In this document: piece after piece, positions 47,030 to 58,415 of the stretch
Layout: each line of letters opens with the position of its first letter
Position numbering within the stretch: position 1 is the first letter of the stretch
DNA from: Penelope pileata
Lineage: Eukaryota > Chordata > Aves > Galliformes > Cracidae
Direction: 5' to 3'
Assembly (NCBI GenBank): GCA_013396635.1
Contig: WBMW01005746.1
Coordinates: 1,112,984 to 1,176,983 of the forward strand
DNA: 64,000 nt
Program-made: the position numbers and the translations under genes
Notes under the pieces: generated by a model
Databases searched by the model: none
Seen by the model: only the letters and a program-made list of their open reading frames with translations
Told to the model about the DNA's origin: nothing

Positions 47030-50000
47030 TTAATGTCATCGACATGAATATGCAGTTTATGGGTCAGAAAACAAATGACATGTTAACTTATTGTAGCAGC
47101 AGTGCTTTTTTACCTATGCTTTTTCCTGCAGCTCATCCCCCCAAAAATGTTGCTTTTACACAAAGTACAACAGATGCAGAAGAACCCTCCAGTTATGCAA
47201 AGCATTGAGCAGAATCATTCTGATGCCATGGTTTTGTTGCACAGGTTTTGCTGGAGGGAGCGGCAGCAGTAAGCAGCTGCTGGAGGCCTTAATGAAATCA
47301 CAGGCTGCTGTCTGAGGGGTCCTGGCAGCACTCACGCAGAGAGGTCTGAAACCGCTGCTCTGCACATGCCGGCTCGGTTTGGTCCGTGTGTTGTGGGGAT
47401 GGGTGATAGCGGTGTAGAATAGTATTTACTCTCGTTTTTATGCTCAGTCTGCTCAGGCATCAGAAAAGGAAGAGCAAAGGAGAAATGAGATTTTGGCTAG
47501 AAATTGGCAAATAATACCGAGAGAGGACTGAAAACCCTGTTCCAGAGGGTAGGGTATAACTTCACATTCTCTGCTTCTGCACTTTACGCTTTTCCTTGTT
47601 AGCTGCAGTAAGAGCTGTGCTCTGAAAATCGGTGTAGATGTGGTCTTATTACTCAGGGCAAGTATGGTTTCTCTCCAGATGGGCTGTTAGCATCATCTTC
47701 CCTCCGTTTTTTTTTCCTACCTCCTTGATTTTAATCTTAGCTATTTATTAATTTCATTAGATTGGAGCCTGAGATGTGATCACATTGTATTTATCCTATG
47801 AAAGACATAGCACTGACTCTTGCTTTAAGGAACTTGCCATTGTTAGATGTAAATACATGAATTTCTTTATTTTTGCAAATATTAAAATTAGGCCAACATT
47901 TTAAGGGGCAGCAAGTTACTAAAGCTTCAAGGGAAAAAAAGGAACAGGGAGCAGCGAGGTCCCAGCTGTGTTATGTAAAATAGCACATGTATATCCACTG
48001 AAATATATCTGTTGAAAAAAGACTCTAGCCCTTCCTCTCAACTGTAAGCAGAGGACTTTGTTCTTCACAGTCAGCGCTTGGGAGCAAAGCAGTGGCTGTA
48101 GGGCCTGTGCCTGTGTTCCCAAGCGCACACCTGATGCGTGCCACCCCTCTGCCAGGAGGAGCCGGTCCCCACACACCACAAGCCAAAACATTTTGCAAAC
48201 GTGATGTGAATGTGACGAACACAGCAATATCTGCCTGGGTCTCTGTAGACAGCTTGAAATAAGCAGCTGCTGAGAGCAGGTACACTTCTAAGGCACAGAG
48301 ACGTGTTGCTGTTTGACAGACAATCATAGTTCACCTCCTCTAGGCCTGAACTGCTGAGCCGTGTTGGCTGCGGACAAGAGGAAGGATGGCGGCCTGGGAG
48401 CCACGTGCTCCTGTTTGCCCCAGAAGCTGGGAAGGAAGGGGAACCCTGGCAGTGTACCTTCATCGTTGTGAGCAGCCTTTAGTGCTCCTGTTCTTGGAAT
48501 GAACAAAATGACAAAGTGAAGCAGCGTTAGAGCCCGGTGCTGCCTTGCCAAGGCCTGTGGTTTCACGTGCTGCTTCTTCCTTGCAAAGTTTGCTAGGACA
48601 TGCACCAAGTCCAGTAGCATCTGTGTTCCTTAGACCTTGTGAGCCACATCTGCTAGTATTTGTTGTTTGCTTGGATACTGCTGCTTTTGAAATTCCATTA
48701 AAGATGAGTCCAATAATCTGCAGCTTGTCTGTCACAGCATTTGTTATCAACTTAATTATGCAAATCTGCAGCATAGTGTGGGATCTGGGCCAAGACTTTT
48801 TTTTTTTTCTTTTAATTAGACTTTGGGTTGTATTATTCTGTATCTGGGGAGGGTTGTCCTCAGGAATGGGAGTAATTAGCAGCCTCTGCACCGCACAGGC
48901 CTGGTTTGCTCTGGGAGCTGGGTTCTCTGGCAGCTCCCCAGCCCCTGGTGGCTCTCGTCAGCGCCCAGCGGGGTGCGGGCTCTGCTGCTGGCCTGGCAAG
49001 AGCTGCTCTTGTCCTCAGCTGTGCTAAGTGTAAGCTCCTTAAATGAACAATTCTCTAGATCCTTTGCATCTTTAGATGTGCCTCTTTTCTTCTTGTAGAA
49101 GGATTTTAATTGAACTGTAATTTACATAAAATCTGCAAGGTTAAATCCTGTAAATCCCCGATGCTGGACACCTACATTCCCGTGTAAGCAGGCTGGCTCC
49201 CCACGGCTGTGTGTGGGGCTGGGGCTGTGGGCAGGGGGCTCCCAGAGATGCCAGTTTGGGTCAGTCCTGGCGTTGGGCTCTCTATAGGGTTGTCTTGGCT
49301 TTGTTTCCTCATGCTGAGTTCTTCTGTCACATCCTGTTGGCTTACATTTATTGTGCTGTGGTCTGTGTGTACAGAGTGCTTCGGTTTTCCTGAGTATTTT
49401 AACCGAAGTGAAAACTGATAAACTAATGGGAGGTTCCAAGCTCCTGCTGAGGGTCAGTAGGTTTTGAAACTCATTCCTCAGTGTGGGCTGTCCTCTCCCT
49501 GACGGCTCGTTCAGGTGCCTGTGACCACACAGGGGAAGTGTGATTTGCCCCAGCTGTCCTCTGGCTGTGCCTCACACTGCTGAGGACGCCTGTTCCCCCG
49601 CCTGCCACTGTTGGGCACCAGAAGGAAGCTCAGGAAACTCGTCTGTGTTTGTTTTATCTCCTGTGAGCCTTGAAACCCTGTCTGCTCTGTGCACTACTGC
49701 CTGGCACAGTGTTTTCCAAGGCAGCAGCCTCCGGTGGCTGTGTCCCGTGGCAGGAGCTGCAGCCCTGCCAGCCTTCCCTTCCCTCTCCCGCTCGTGGCTC
49801 CATCTTGTCCTGTTTTCTGCTTGGACCCTGGTTCCCTGTGCATGATGAGCTCTCTGTTTTCTGTGTCTCGTTGCTGACAGATCCTTGCTGGACTCTTTAC
49901 TAGCTGGTGAGAAAGAACTGAGGACCCAGTGGGAGAGAAGTCTGCTTCGATAAGTGCAGTAGGTTAGGTTGTTTTCCTCCTCTGGTCTGGGTTTGACTTT

Positions 50001-52640
50001 CCTCAGGAGCGATGAAATGAAGGCACAACGCTTGGAGCAAGAGGCAGGCTGTAAAGCTTAGTGTGTCCGAGTGAGACCTTCTGCTTTTTGTCTCGGTACT
50101 GCTGTAGGTTACTGTCACCTCGCGGGTGAATTAGTGCTTTTGTCCTTGGTGTAGGAAGAACTTGAGATTGGTGTAAAAATATATATATATATATTTTTAT
50201 TTCTCTTAGAACCTAATAAGGCCAAGGTGTTGCCTGGATTTAATGAGGCCTGCTCTGAGATGCTGAGGTAATTTGGTCACTCTCCTGGAAGCTAATTACG
50301 TGCCAGTGTGCAGCGCCCAAACCCTTGTCATGTTGCTTCGTTACAGACGTTACGCTGAGCTTATTAAATCCTGCGATTCGCCGTCAGTGCCTGGGTGTCA
50401 GCTGGAGTGAGGGGCTCAGCGCCTCAGAGGGCTGGGAACACTGAAGAGCTCATTACAAAAAGGAGTTGCTAATTCTGCTGTGCCCTTCCACCGTGAGATG
50501 TGAAGCATATCACAGATGTTACTCCGAGGCCTCACACACGCAGTCCTTGTTAGCTGCTTACGGTTGGAGTTTGCTGTATGCAGGGCCTACCTGTGATTAC
50601 ATCGCTGGTCAGTGCAGGTCTGTGTTCCATACGCTCTCCCCGTGGCATCGTGCCATGCTGCCAGGCGCTGCCGTGTGGGGATGGTGTTTCAGGGCACGCT
50701 GTGAGTGCAGCCTGACTTGTCACACAGCACTGAGCTGCTGTTTCCCTAATCTCTTACTGAAATCTTTCTTGGCATGTTGGGTAGGTCACTATGAATAATG
50801 TGCTTTTCCGTTTGGCAGCCGGACTGGAAACCTGGAGGAAGGGGAAGCAGAGAGGAAAGCAAGAACTGTTCACGTTCAGGGCTCGGAGTGAAACCAGCCC
50901 TTCAGTTTCCTTATCACATCCTCCCTTTCAAACCCAAGAACTACCTCTGGGCCTCTAAGAAAAGCAATGACTGCAAGTCAAAACGGTCGAGACTGAAGCA
51001 GGGAAAGAGTGGTAATGGCCTCCTGGCTTTACACAAGATTTGGGGGGAAATACCCAGGTGGGACAGTAAGGGTGGGAGGCAGTGGGGCTGGCCTTGGAGG
51101 AGGGCAAAGGAGAGGAGGAGGTGGGTGGGAGTAACCAGGGCTGTGTTGGTATCTCCTGGTGTGCTGGGAGCTGGGGAGGGGGCAGGGACCCCCGGCCCCT
51201 CATGCAGTCGGAGACTGAGCAGAACCTGGTGTGAATCCTGCCTGAACCTTCCATGCCATGCTGTCTTGTGACACTGTGTGGAGGAGTGTCCTCATTTGTT
51301 GGAAGTGGGCATTTGCTAACTGCAGTTGGTCCCCATGCTGCTTTATTGGACGCTCTAACCTGCAGCTGCCCTGTTACCCTCCTGATGCTGTTCACTCCCC
51401 TACACATCCCTAGAACGTCCCACATGGCTCTGTATGCTGAAGGTCCTCGTCTCTTCCTCCCTCTCGCTGAAGCTGCCTCTTGCCCTCAGGTGCTTGTCTT
51501 CCTCCTTCTGCCTTTCCAGAAATCTCCACATCCGCTACACTAATGGGCAGCTGGAGCAGCACGCTGTTCTGGAGGTGCAGATGCACCATGGGCCCGTGTG
51601 TTACCACACAGTGTTTGCTGCTCCCTCCCCTGTTCCCTTCTCGGCAGGGTCTGGCTGCTGCTGCACACAGGAGCAGCACGGCGATGGCATTCCTGGGGTG
51701 CATGGCAGCTCAGGGTCCCACCAATATGAGTGCAGAGGTAGGGCTGGTGCTGTCCATCCCATCATGTTCCCATCCATAGTTACCCATCCTGTCACCTTGC
51801 TGTGGCCCTGTGGGGTACCCGCAGGGCTGATGGCACCTGGCCGTGCTGCTGTCCCTGCCAGCTCTGATAACCCTGCAGTGAGCTCCACTGCCCATTACCA
51901 GCCAAGTCCTGTGGAGCTCTCTCAGATTTGGTATTTTCCTTTGCAGGCAAAATTCCCATTTTTCTCACATGCAGGAAGGCAGATGACTGCCCCTTTGTAC
52001 TCTTCCCTGTAGAGAAGAGTTGATGAATCATTTCCATTTTCTGTATTTCAGTAATATTTTCTGTTGTTCAGAGCTCATTTACGATGTCTAAATGTTTTGA
52101 ACACTCGCAGCCCTCACTCTTCCTGCAATTGTCCAAGGGCCGGATTTCTTGTCTCCATCCCAACAGTCATTACTTGCTTGGAAGTGCTGCGGGTAGCTTT
52201 GTCTCTGTCAGCACAAATTAATTTTTCTTCATTTTCTGGTTGGCCTTCTTACTGTACTTTGGTCTCAGAGCAGTTTTAAATCATGACTGTATTTCTATCA
52301 ATGAGAGCAATCTTTTGTTTAAGAGAAACCAAAGGCACGGTGTCTTGTACCTTTACACCCTGGAGATTTGTTCAGGTGCACATAAAGGTAGGACTGTATT
52401 TAATTTTTTTTTTTTCAAGTCTTAGTTCAGATTTTCGAATAGCAGGCCCTTGTAATGCTGGGATTTCTGCACAGCCAGCCAGCACGGGCTGGGAAGCAAA
52501 CTGCTGCCCTGTGAGGTGCACAGCCCCGAGCCTGGGCCTGTGCCCCGGGGCCGATTCATGTCAGCCCTTATTGTTACCTCCCCCGTTCAAATGGGTTTTT
52601 TCCTTTTGTTGGTCTGTTTTCCTTCCTTGTTTTTAAAGAA
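47030..52640. other. Intergenic region between CUL3 and FAM124B, GC-rich part
   Basis: Many open frames occur on both strands (for example 157 codons at 50798-51271 and 192 codons at 51434-52012), but none shows a domain, consistent codon use or splice context. An (AT)n run lies at about 50179-50194. No transposon recognised. Confidence 0.6.
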
Positions 52641-52689
52641 TAGCTTATCTGCGTGCCCCAGAAGGGTGTGACGCACAGAGATCACAGCG

Positions 52690-52870
52690 GGCTGAAGCAC
52701 AGCTGCTGCCTGCAGGATGCACGCCGAGGCTTTCAGACACGGCGAGTGCCTGGAGATGTGCGCTGCTGGGAGAGCGGCCGTGCTCCCGCGTCAGCCCCCG
52801 CTGCCCCGCTCCCGGTGGGACAGAGCCGGCGTGACGCAGCGGTGCTTTGGGACACAGCGGCTGCATGTGC
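52690..52870 (+). promoter_or_regulatory. FAM124B: CpG-rich stretch upstream of FAM124B, possible promoter or first exon
   Basis: The stretch is enriched in CpG and ends about 300 bases before the FAM124B start codon. No TATA box stands out. A CpG promoter here, followed by a small intron ending at TTTTTTGTAG (53143), would fit. This is inference from composition and position only. Confidence 0.3.
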
Positions 52871-53143
52871 TCGGTGACCAGATCTGGCCTGGGTCGCTGG
52901 TGAGAACATGCATCTGTATCCAAGCTCTGATGTGACGTGAGCAACCCAGGGCCGGTCCCATCGCACCTTGGCACGCTTACCTTCCTCCCGCACGTGTGTG
53001 CAAACCTGCCCGTCTCATTGGGTCATCACGAGGCTTGCAAGAGATTGAGTTCTTCTGTCTCAGGGTGTACTACCCGTGTTGCTGCTGCTCCAAGCGTTGC
53101 AGGAGGAGAGGCAAGCAGCCATCTGTGGTTTTGTTTTTTGTAG

Positions 53144-53167
53144 AGAAGCTTTACAGTGGGTGACAGA
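53144..53167 (+). other. FAM124B: Possible FAM124B 5' UTR tail after a splice acceptor
   Basis: TGGTTTTGTTTTTTGTAG ends at 53143 and looks like a genuine 3' splice site 24 bases before the start codon. If used, an untranslated first exon lies upstream. Otherwise the 5' UTR simply continues upstream. Confidence 0.35.
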
Positions 53168-53884
53168 ATGGACGCCCTGATGACCGTGCACCTTCTCGCC
53201 AACTCAGGACATGCGGCGTCTCTGCAGCAAGCTCTGGATCGGCTCCTAGAGTGGATCTGCCCGGATGTTAGACTCTTCTTTGTGTCGGAGCGAGTTGCTC
53301 CACTGAAGTACTACGAGAGCTACCGCAAGAGGAGCTGTGCCTTTCCTGGGATATCTGTTCTCCTTTTTCTGCACGAGGACCTGGGAGAGGAGCGGATCTT
53401 CCAGATCCAGGATCTCCTCCAGCACCCGCCCTGGCGCTACCGCTGTGTCCCCACCACTGGGGCACCGGGCCCTCCCCACGCACCAGCTGCCCAGCACTTC
53501 TACAGCCTGGACGACCAGATGCCTGTGTGGGGCATCCGGCGGGTGCACTGCGGCCCCGAAATCCTGCGTGTGACCCTGCACTGCAGCTTCGATAACTACG
53601 ATGATGCGGTGGGGCTGTATGAGATGATCCTACGGAAAGAAGCAACCATGCAGAAAAGCAACTTGTGTGTCTTTGTACTTTATGCCACCAAAACGATTGC
53701 TGTGCAGCTCTGCCTGAAGCAGCTGCCCATCGGGGTGGCTGCTGAGCCAAAGGAGTCGTCGGTCCTGCAGTTCAAGGTGCACGAAATTGGGCAGCTGGTG
53801 CCTCTCCTCCCCAATCCGTGCGTTCCTATCAGCAGCACCAGGTGGCAAACCCAGGACTATGAAGGAAATACAATTCTGCTTCAG
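53168..53884 (+). CDS. FAM124B: FAM124B coding exon 1 (residues 1-239)
   Basis: It begins MDALMTVHLLANSGH and ends GNTILLQ at donor GTATGT. Conserved stretches include ICPDVRLFFVSER, VLLFLHE, GIRRVHCGPEILRVTL, SFDNYDDAVGLYEMILRKEA and ESSVLQFKVHEIGQLVPLLP. An in-frame GTG lies 12 bases upstream, but the ATG at 53168 has the better start context. Third positions are GC-rich. Confidence 0.95.
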
Positions 53885-55459
53885 GTATGTGTGTGTGTGG
53901 TACTTTGAGACGAGATGCCTTTTAATTTTTTTGTTCCAGCAAAGAACAGGACTGATTCAAAATGGAAATTAAGGTTCTGCTTGTTCATATTGTGTTTTGA
54001 ACTCATGAATGCAGCAATCGGTATCTGCCAGTGCTATGATGCCATTGACAAATATGAGCACAGATCCTTGGAGTACTTCCATATTGTTAACACTGGAAAT
54101 TGAAAGTATTAGTACATTTTTCTGAGCTGTCAAGTTCAACTTTTTCCCTTTCCTACCTAAATCAAATGATGGTAGCAGCCTGTTCTCTTTCTGATAAGTT
54201 GTTAACCCTATAAATGTTTCTGAAAGCAGAGTTTTAGCACTGTCCCACCCCAAACAAAGTGCTCTGCAAGTACAGTGCTGATGCAACATCACCCTCAATA
54301 GTTTTGTAAGCTCTGGAGCCAATTGCACTTGGACAAAAGAGCTACATAAATGCCATGGGAAACCTGTCCCCTTTCTGTTCTGCGGTCCCGAGAGTGCATG
54401 AGTGGAAATCGAACCGGACCGAGACAGTGCTGAGGTGACACATGCTGGGCCTGTGCAGAAGGGAGGTTTAGCTGTGTGTTCTTTCTTTTGTAACAGCTCT
54501 TGCCTCCTGGTTTTTTTGATTGCTGTTTGGATGTTGAAATTATTATTTGGGTATTTAAGTAATTCAAATGCCCATCTTGTTGTCTTTATTTTCCTTCCTT
54601 GGTGAGCTCATTTGTTACAAATCAGCCTAGGAATTCTGTTTGGCCTATTTTTGTGCTACTCTGCCTGCACACCTCTCTGCAGTTCGGTGTCACCCATGGA
54701 CCTGTTTGCTGCCTTCAGGGGTGGGATGAGACCCTGTGTGGTTTCATGTGGCCCTGGAGCTTTGGGCAGGCCTGTGCTCCAGGTGCTGTGCATTGCGGGG
54801 GGGTTCTGAGTGCTGTCACCCGAGCAAAGCCAGCACAGTGTTTCAAGGGGATTTTCTACAACTTTCCTCAACAGGTTGAGGACAGCTCCAAGCAGAGTGA
54901 AACCAGTGCTGGGCCTTCCAACCAGCACGGTAACACGGGTGTGGAAGGACCCCTCCGCGGCTCTGTCCCAGCCCCTATCCCTGCCACGCTGAGCCCTGAG
55001 CACAGAGGCCGCAAGGCCCGGGGCCTGAGGGGCAGAGCGATGTCGGAACGAGGCCAAGCCCTTCCTGCACAGCAGGCCACTGCCGACCTGCCCCAGCTCT
55101 TTGGCTCTTCTCGAGGCATCATGAGGGCCATGCAGTGGTGTGACGTGCTGCCAAGCAGCAGGCTGCAGGAGGGCCAGCAATGGGCAGCGGAGACCAACGT
55201 GGACACAGGGCTGGCTGTGAGCAGAGCTGTGGGTGGCCGCTGCCTGCTGCCCTGCTTCCCCGTGGACCTGCGGAGCGGCCTCCTGCAGCCACCAGCACTG
55301 GGTGCGGCCTGCACTGCCCTGCACAGCGCGTGGCCGCCATCTTCTGCAGCCAGCAGGAGTAAAGGAGCAGGGCACAGGGCTCCGGGCTCCCGTGCGCTGA
55401 CACCAAGGCCCAGCCCTGGAGCCAGACCCGAGGAGGAAGAGGAGGAGTTCTTCATATGA
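53168..55459 (+). CDS. FAM124B: FAM124B, family with sequence similarity 124 member B (two coding exons)
   Basis: Recognised from conserved segments (MTVHLLANSGH; LLQ before the exon junction; SSTRWQTQDYEGN) and from its place next to CUL3 in the same orientation, as in human. Joining 53168-53884 to 54875-55459 gives 433 codons, near the roughly 455 of human. The intron is GT-AG, phase 0. The chosen ATG has A at -3 and G at +4. The N-terminal 239 residues are the FAM124 domain with no signal peptide or membrane segment. The C-terminal half is low-complexity and ends in six glutamates and FFI. Molecular function is unknown; human FAM124B was reported as a nuclear protein associated with CHD7 and CHD8. 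Confidence 0.93.
53885..54874 (+). other. FAM124B: FAM124B intron
   Basis: The intron is 990 bases, GTATGT to CCTCAACAG. It holds no other feature. The open frame that runs into exon 2 from upstream (from 54599) is intronic. Confidence 0.85.
54875..55459 (+). CDS. FAM124B: FAM124B coding exon 2 (residues 240-433)
   Basis: It starts VEDSSKQSETSAG in the frame set by exon 1 and stops at TGA 55457-55459. The exon is rich in Ala, Gly, Pro, Ser and Arg, with an acidic tail of six Glu then FFI. It has little resemblance to the human C-terminus as I remember it, apart from the junction and its overall length. Large antisense frames across it are GC-driven shadows. Confidence 0.85.
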   Translation, partial: VEDSSKQSETSAGPSNQHGNTGVEGPLRGSVPAPIPATLSPEHRGRKARGLRGRAMSERGQALPAQQATADLPQLFGSSRGIMRAMQWCDVLPSSRLQEGQQWAAETNVDTGLAVSRAVGGRCLLPCFPVDLRSGLLQPPALGAACTALHSAWPPSSAASRSKGAGHRAPGSRALTPRPSPGARPEEEEEEFFI

Positions 55460-56150
55460 CTGGAAACAAGTGTGGCAGGCAGGTTCATCACTGCTGAGCG
55501 GTGTTGGTGTGCTTCATGACCCTCACAGTGTGTGCCTCCTCGTGCCCAGCCCAGCCCGGCTGCCATAGGGCAGGGGCAGGTTCCGTGAAGCAGGCCCCTC
55601 CCATGGGGGCTAAGGAGGCTGGAGGCAAAGCAGGGAAAGGAACACTATTTAGAGAGAAGTTTTTTAAAGAAAATTATGAAGAAACATTTTAGCAGCTACT
55701 GTTCCTCAAGGTAACATGGTGCACACAAAAGTGAATGCTCACAGAGTAGTTTTGAGCTGTGCCCCTTTTCCCGTGAGATCTCATGTTGCTGTTTGCATGG
55801 CACTGAACAAAACGAACCCAGCAAGGAGCCAGGCTGCGTTAGACCAGCGTGCAGCTATCTGTGGGGCCACAGAAATCCCACCTGGGCCCTAAATAAGGGA
55901 AGATAAGAGGCTTGGGGGAAACTGCCGAAGGGTGAGAAGGGCAGGAGGAGCGGAGCAGTGCAGGAGCAGGGTGCTGAAATGACACCGTGTGCTGCTGCTG
56001 GCGGCCGTGTGGCCCAGCGGGCACAGGCAGAGTGCGAGTGCCTTCTGCTCCTTTCACTGGATGCTTAACAAATCCAGGAGAAACCGACTCACATTTTCCT
56101 CAGATCTGTAATGTTTTGGACTTATTAATAAAACTGTGATATTTTGTGTC
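55460..56150 (+). other. FAM124B: FAM124B 3' UTR
   Basis: About 690 bases from the stop codon to just past the poly(A) signal. No other feature. Confidence 0.6.
56127..56132 (+). terminator. FAM124B: FAM124B poly(A) signal
   Basis: A canonical AATAAA is followed within 10-25 bases by GT-rich sequence (TGTGATATTTTGTGTCC). It is the first canonical signal after the FAM124B stop codon. Confidence 0.65.
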
Positions 56151-56781
56151 CATGATGATGATTGTCATCTTACTCAGCATACAAGAAATTTGTCTGCACC
56201 TTTCCAGAGCCAGTGAGGAGGTTTGGTGAGTGGAGAGGGCAGGTGGGAAGGGTGGAGAGCGGTGGAGGGGAACAGGTGTGGAAGCATGGGGCTACTGGCC
56301 TGGCTGTGGGCGTGGGGGTGTGGCGGTGAACCTGGGAGTGCAGACAGGAGTGGGAGCCCAGGACAAATGGCTGTGAACAGAGACCTCATGGCTGAGCCGC
56401 AGGGGAACAGGAGTGCTGCTCTGGGTACGGCACAAAGATGTGGGGCTCTGCAAGGCACGGCAGCATGGGCAGGCACTGGGCAGTGCCATGCTGGGTGCAC
56501 GTTGCTGCAGTCACTGCTGCACCGCAGCCATGGCCTCCTGCTGGGGAAGTCAGTCCCAAGCACACTCCTCTCTCCTGAATTTTGGGCCAAATTCAGCCTT
56601 TGTGAGTGCCTTCATAAATCCAGTGAGCAGGGCTGAGCACCTCCAGGTCTGTGTCGTGGGATTTGATGTGGGCTTCGCTTCTCTTGGCTGATGACAGAGA
56701 AACCTCTACGGTGGTTTGGTGGAGGAAAAACGTGTTGCATGTAGCAGCAATCCTTGCACTCCGTGTGTTTGTAACAGGGAC
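56151..56781. other. Intergenic, GC-rich
   Basis: G-rich purine tracts at about 56215-56360. Open frames on both strands lack family features. Nothing else supported. Confidence 0.5.
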
Positions 56782-57096
56782 ATGGAGCAGAAATTGTCCC
56801 TTCAGCTGGAGAATGTGGCGGCTCCAGCTGCTGGGGGCAACTCGATAAAGCCCGCGGTGGAGCAGGAGCAGGACCAGCAGCAGGAGCAGGACCAGCAGCA
56901 GGAGCAGGACCAGCAGCAGGAGCAGGACCAGCAGCAGGAGCAGGACCAGCAGCAGGAGCAGGACCAGCAGCAGGAGCAGGACCAGCAGCAGGAGCAGGAC
57001 CAGCAGCAGGAGCAGGACCAGCAGCAGGAGCACAGCGATGCGGTGCAGCAGCTCCGCCTGGCGGCCGCCCACGGCCCTGCAGCGCGCCCGGCCTGA
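56782..57096 (+). CDS. Candidate ORF of 104 codons carrying a (EQDQQQ)9 repeat
   Basis: Unrecognised. ATG at 56782, four bases after an acceptor-like TTTGTAACAG. It reads MEQKLSLQLENVAAPAAGGN, then nine copies of EQDQQQ, then a short Ala/Arg-rich tail and TGA at 57094. The 18-base unit is open in all other frames too (poly-Leu/Val on the minus strand), so openness across the repeat is no evidence of coding. The unique flanks are short. It may be an exon of an unannotated gene or only a minisatellite. Confidence 0.2.
   Translation: MEQKLSLQLENVAAPAAGGNSIKPAVEQEQDQQQEQDQQQEQDQQQEQDQQQEQDQQQEQDQQQEQDQQQEQDQQQEQDQQQEHSDAVQQLRLAAAHGPAARPA
56866..57032 (+). repeat. Minisatellite, 9 perfect copies of an 18-base unit
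   Basis: The unit is GAGCAGGACCAGCAGCAG, repeated nine times without a mismatch (56866-57027) plus five more bases. Perfect identity points to recent expansion and probable length variation between birds. Confidence 0.97.
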
Positions 57097-58328
57097 CCCC
57101 ACCCGCGCCAGAGCCGCCGGTACACGGGAACGAGGGAGGCGTTAACGGCAAAGGGAGCCAATTTATTCCTCATCCGGCCGCTGCTGACAGGCTATCAAGG
57201 CAATTAAGGAGACCTGTCACGTAAGTGACGGGGGAAATAGAGACCTTCCCGAGCACGTTTCGCGGGTTGGATGGCAGCCTCAGCACTGCTGCGCTGCCAT
57301 TTCGTGTGCACTTGTCACAGGGCAGCTGCTGAGTGGGCACAAAATGTAAGGTAACGGTCTGACGAGATGGGTAGAGACTTTTTTCTAAAAGGTACTGTAT
57401 TAGACCAACTTTTTTTTTTTTTCTCCTGCAATAGCAGAAAGAAGTAAATCGTTAGTGTAAACTGATAGTAACTGTATTCCAGAAATCAAGACTTCTCCCT
57501 TTTCCCCCACAGCCAGGCAGCAGCGGGCGGCCCTGGGGCCGATGGCGATGGAGCCTGTCCCGCTGGCAGAGGCCCCGTGCTCTGAGGGAGTGCCGTTCTC
57601 AAATGAACAAGACCAGGGAGCTCGTGCACGTCCAGTGCCTTTCTCCTCCTCCATCAGACTGCTCCCACCACCAAACCTGCACTGCAGCTCGCTGTGCTGC
57701 TCTTCCAATGTTTAATTCTCATAACGTGAAAGGGGCTTTGAGAGGCTTCTGTCTCCTGTCTCCAGAATCTCAGTTCTGCTGCTGATTGCAGGCAAGGACA
57801 GCTCCAGTTCCTATTAGCGCGAATTAACATTCCTGAAGAGTCCTGAAATCTCTCTTCTCCCCAGGTGCTGGCAGCTCAGCTGTGCTGGGAGGTGATTAGG
57901 TTTGGAAATGCCTTCCTGCAGCACTCGGTGACGCCGGGAGTTGTCTCCTCTCACTTGTGCAGCTGAAACGGTGACAGCCCCGCTTCCCTAATTGGGATCC
58001 TCTTGAGCCTCATCCTGGCATCACAAGGAGCCTGGTGCTGAGCGGGCAGGAGTGGGGCTGCTGCGGTTGGCACCGGGCAGATGCTCTTCTCTCAGCACTG
58101 GAGGAGGGATCAGAGGGTCCCCGCTGAGCAGTGGGAGCAGAAAGGCAGCTAATGCCTGGCAGGGCTTGCAGCTGCTGTGCAGGTGTGGGTGCCCCGCTCG
58201 CATGGCAGAGGCACCAGGCAACCCAGAGAGGCAGTGCTGAGGGCTGGGGGGCGCTGCTGGGGCCACAGGGTCCCCAGGCTCCCCCGTGCTTACTGTTGTG
58301 CTTACAAACTGGAGTGGAGAGTGCATAT
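57097..58328. other. Intergenic, GC-rich, with possible regulatory patches
   Basis: No gene recognised. CpG-rich to about 57150. Around 57190-57230 lie closely packed motifs (ATCAAGG, CAATTAAGG, CACGTAAGTGACG) that resemble TCF, homeodomain and bZIP sites. A T13 run ends near 57422. Confidence 0.4.
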
Positions 58329-58352
58329 CACAGAATCACAGAATCACAGAAT
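58329..58352 (-). repeat. CR1 3' terminal octamer array, (ATTCTGTG)3
   Basis: On the + strand it reads CACAGAAT three times in tandem. It marks the 3' end of the CR1 and orients it on the minus strand. Confidence 0.95.
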
Positions 58353-58415
58353 TGCAGGGGTTGGAAGGGACCTCAAGAAATCATCGAGTCCAACCCCCCT
58401 GCCAGAGCAGGTTCC

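Noticed and set aside
48545..49027. 160-codon hydrophobic frame that looks like a membrane protein
   Set aside because: The hydrophobic part comes from T-rich sequence including a T12 run; no start context or domain.
50798..51271. 157-codon + strand frame
   Set aside because: Basic and Trp/Gly-rich in a purine-rich patch, with no family match and no splice sites that would place it in a gene.
51434..52012. 192-codon + strand frame upstream of FAM124B
   Set aside because: No recognisable domain or coding periodicity visible; ordinary for GC-rich intergenic DNA.
53156..53167. GTG at 53156 as the FAM124B start
   Set aside because: The ATG at 53168 is in frame, has A at -3 and G at +4, and fits the family N-terminus.
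54656..55566. Long antisense frames (up to 239 codons) over FAM124B exon 2
   Set aside because: Shadows of a GC-rich coding exon; the sense frame has the correct splice phase and start/stop context.
56593..57102. Minus-strand frame with a Leu/Val-rich repeat that mimics a membrane segment
   Set aside because: It is the complement of the 18-base minisatellite; hydrophobicity comes only from CTG/CTC-type repeats.
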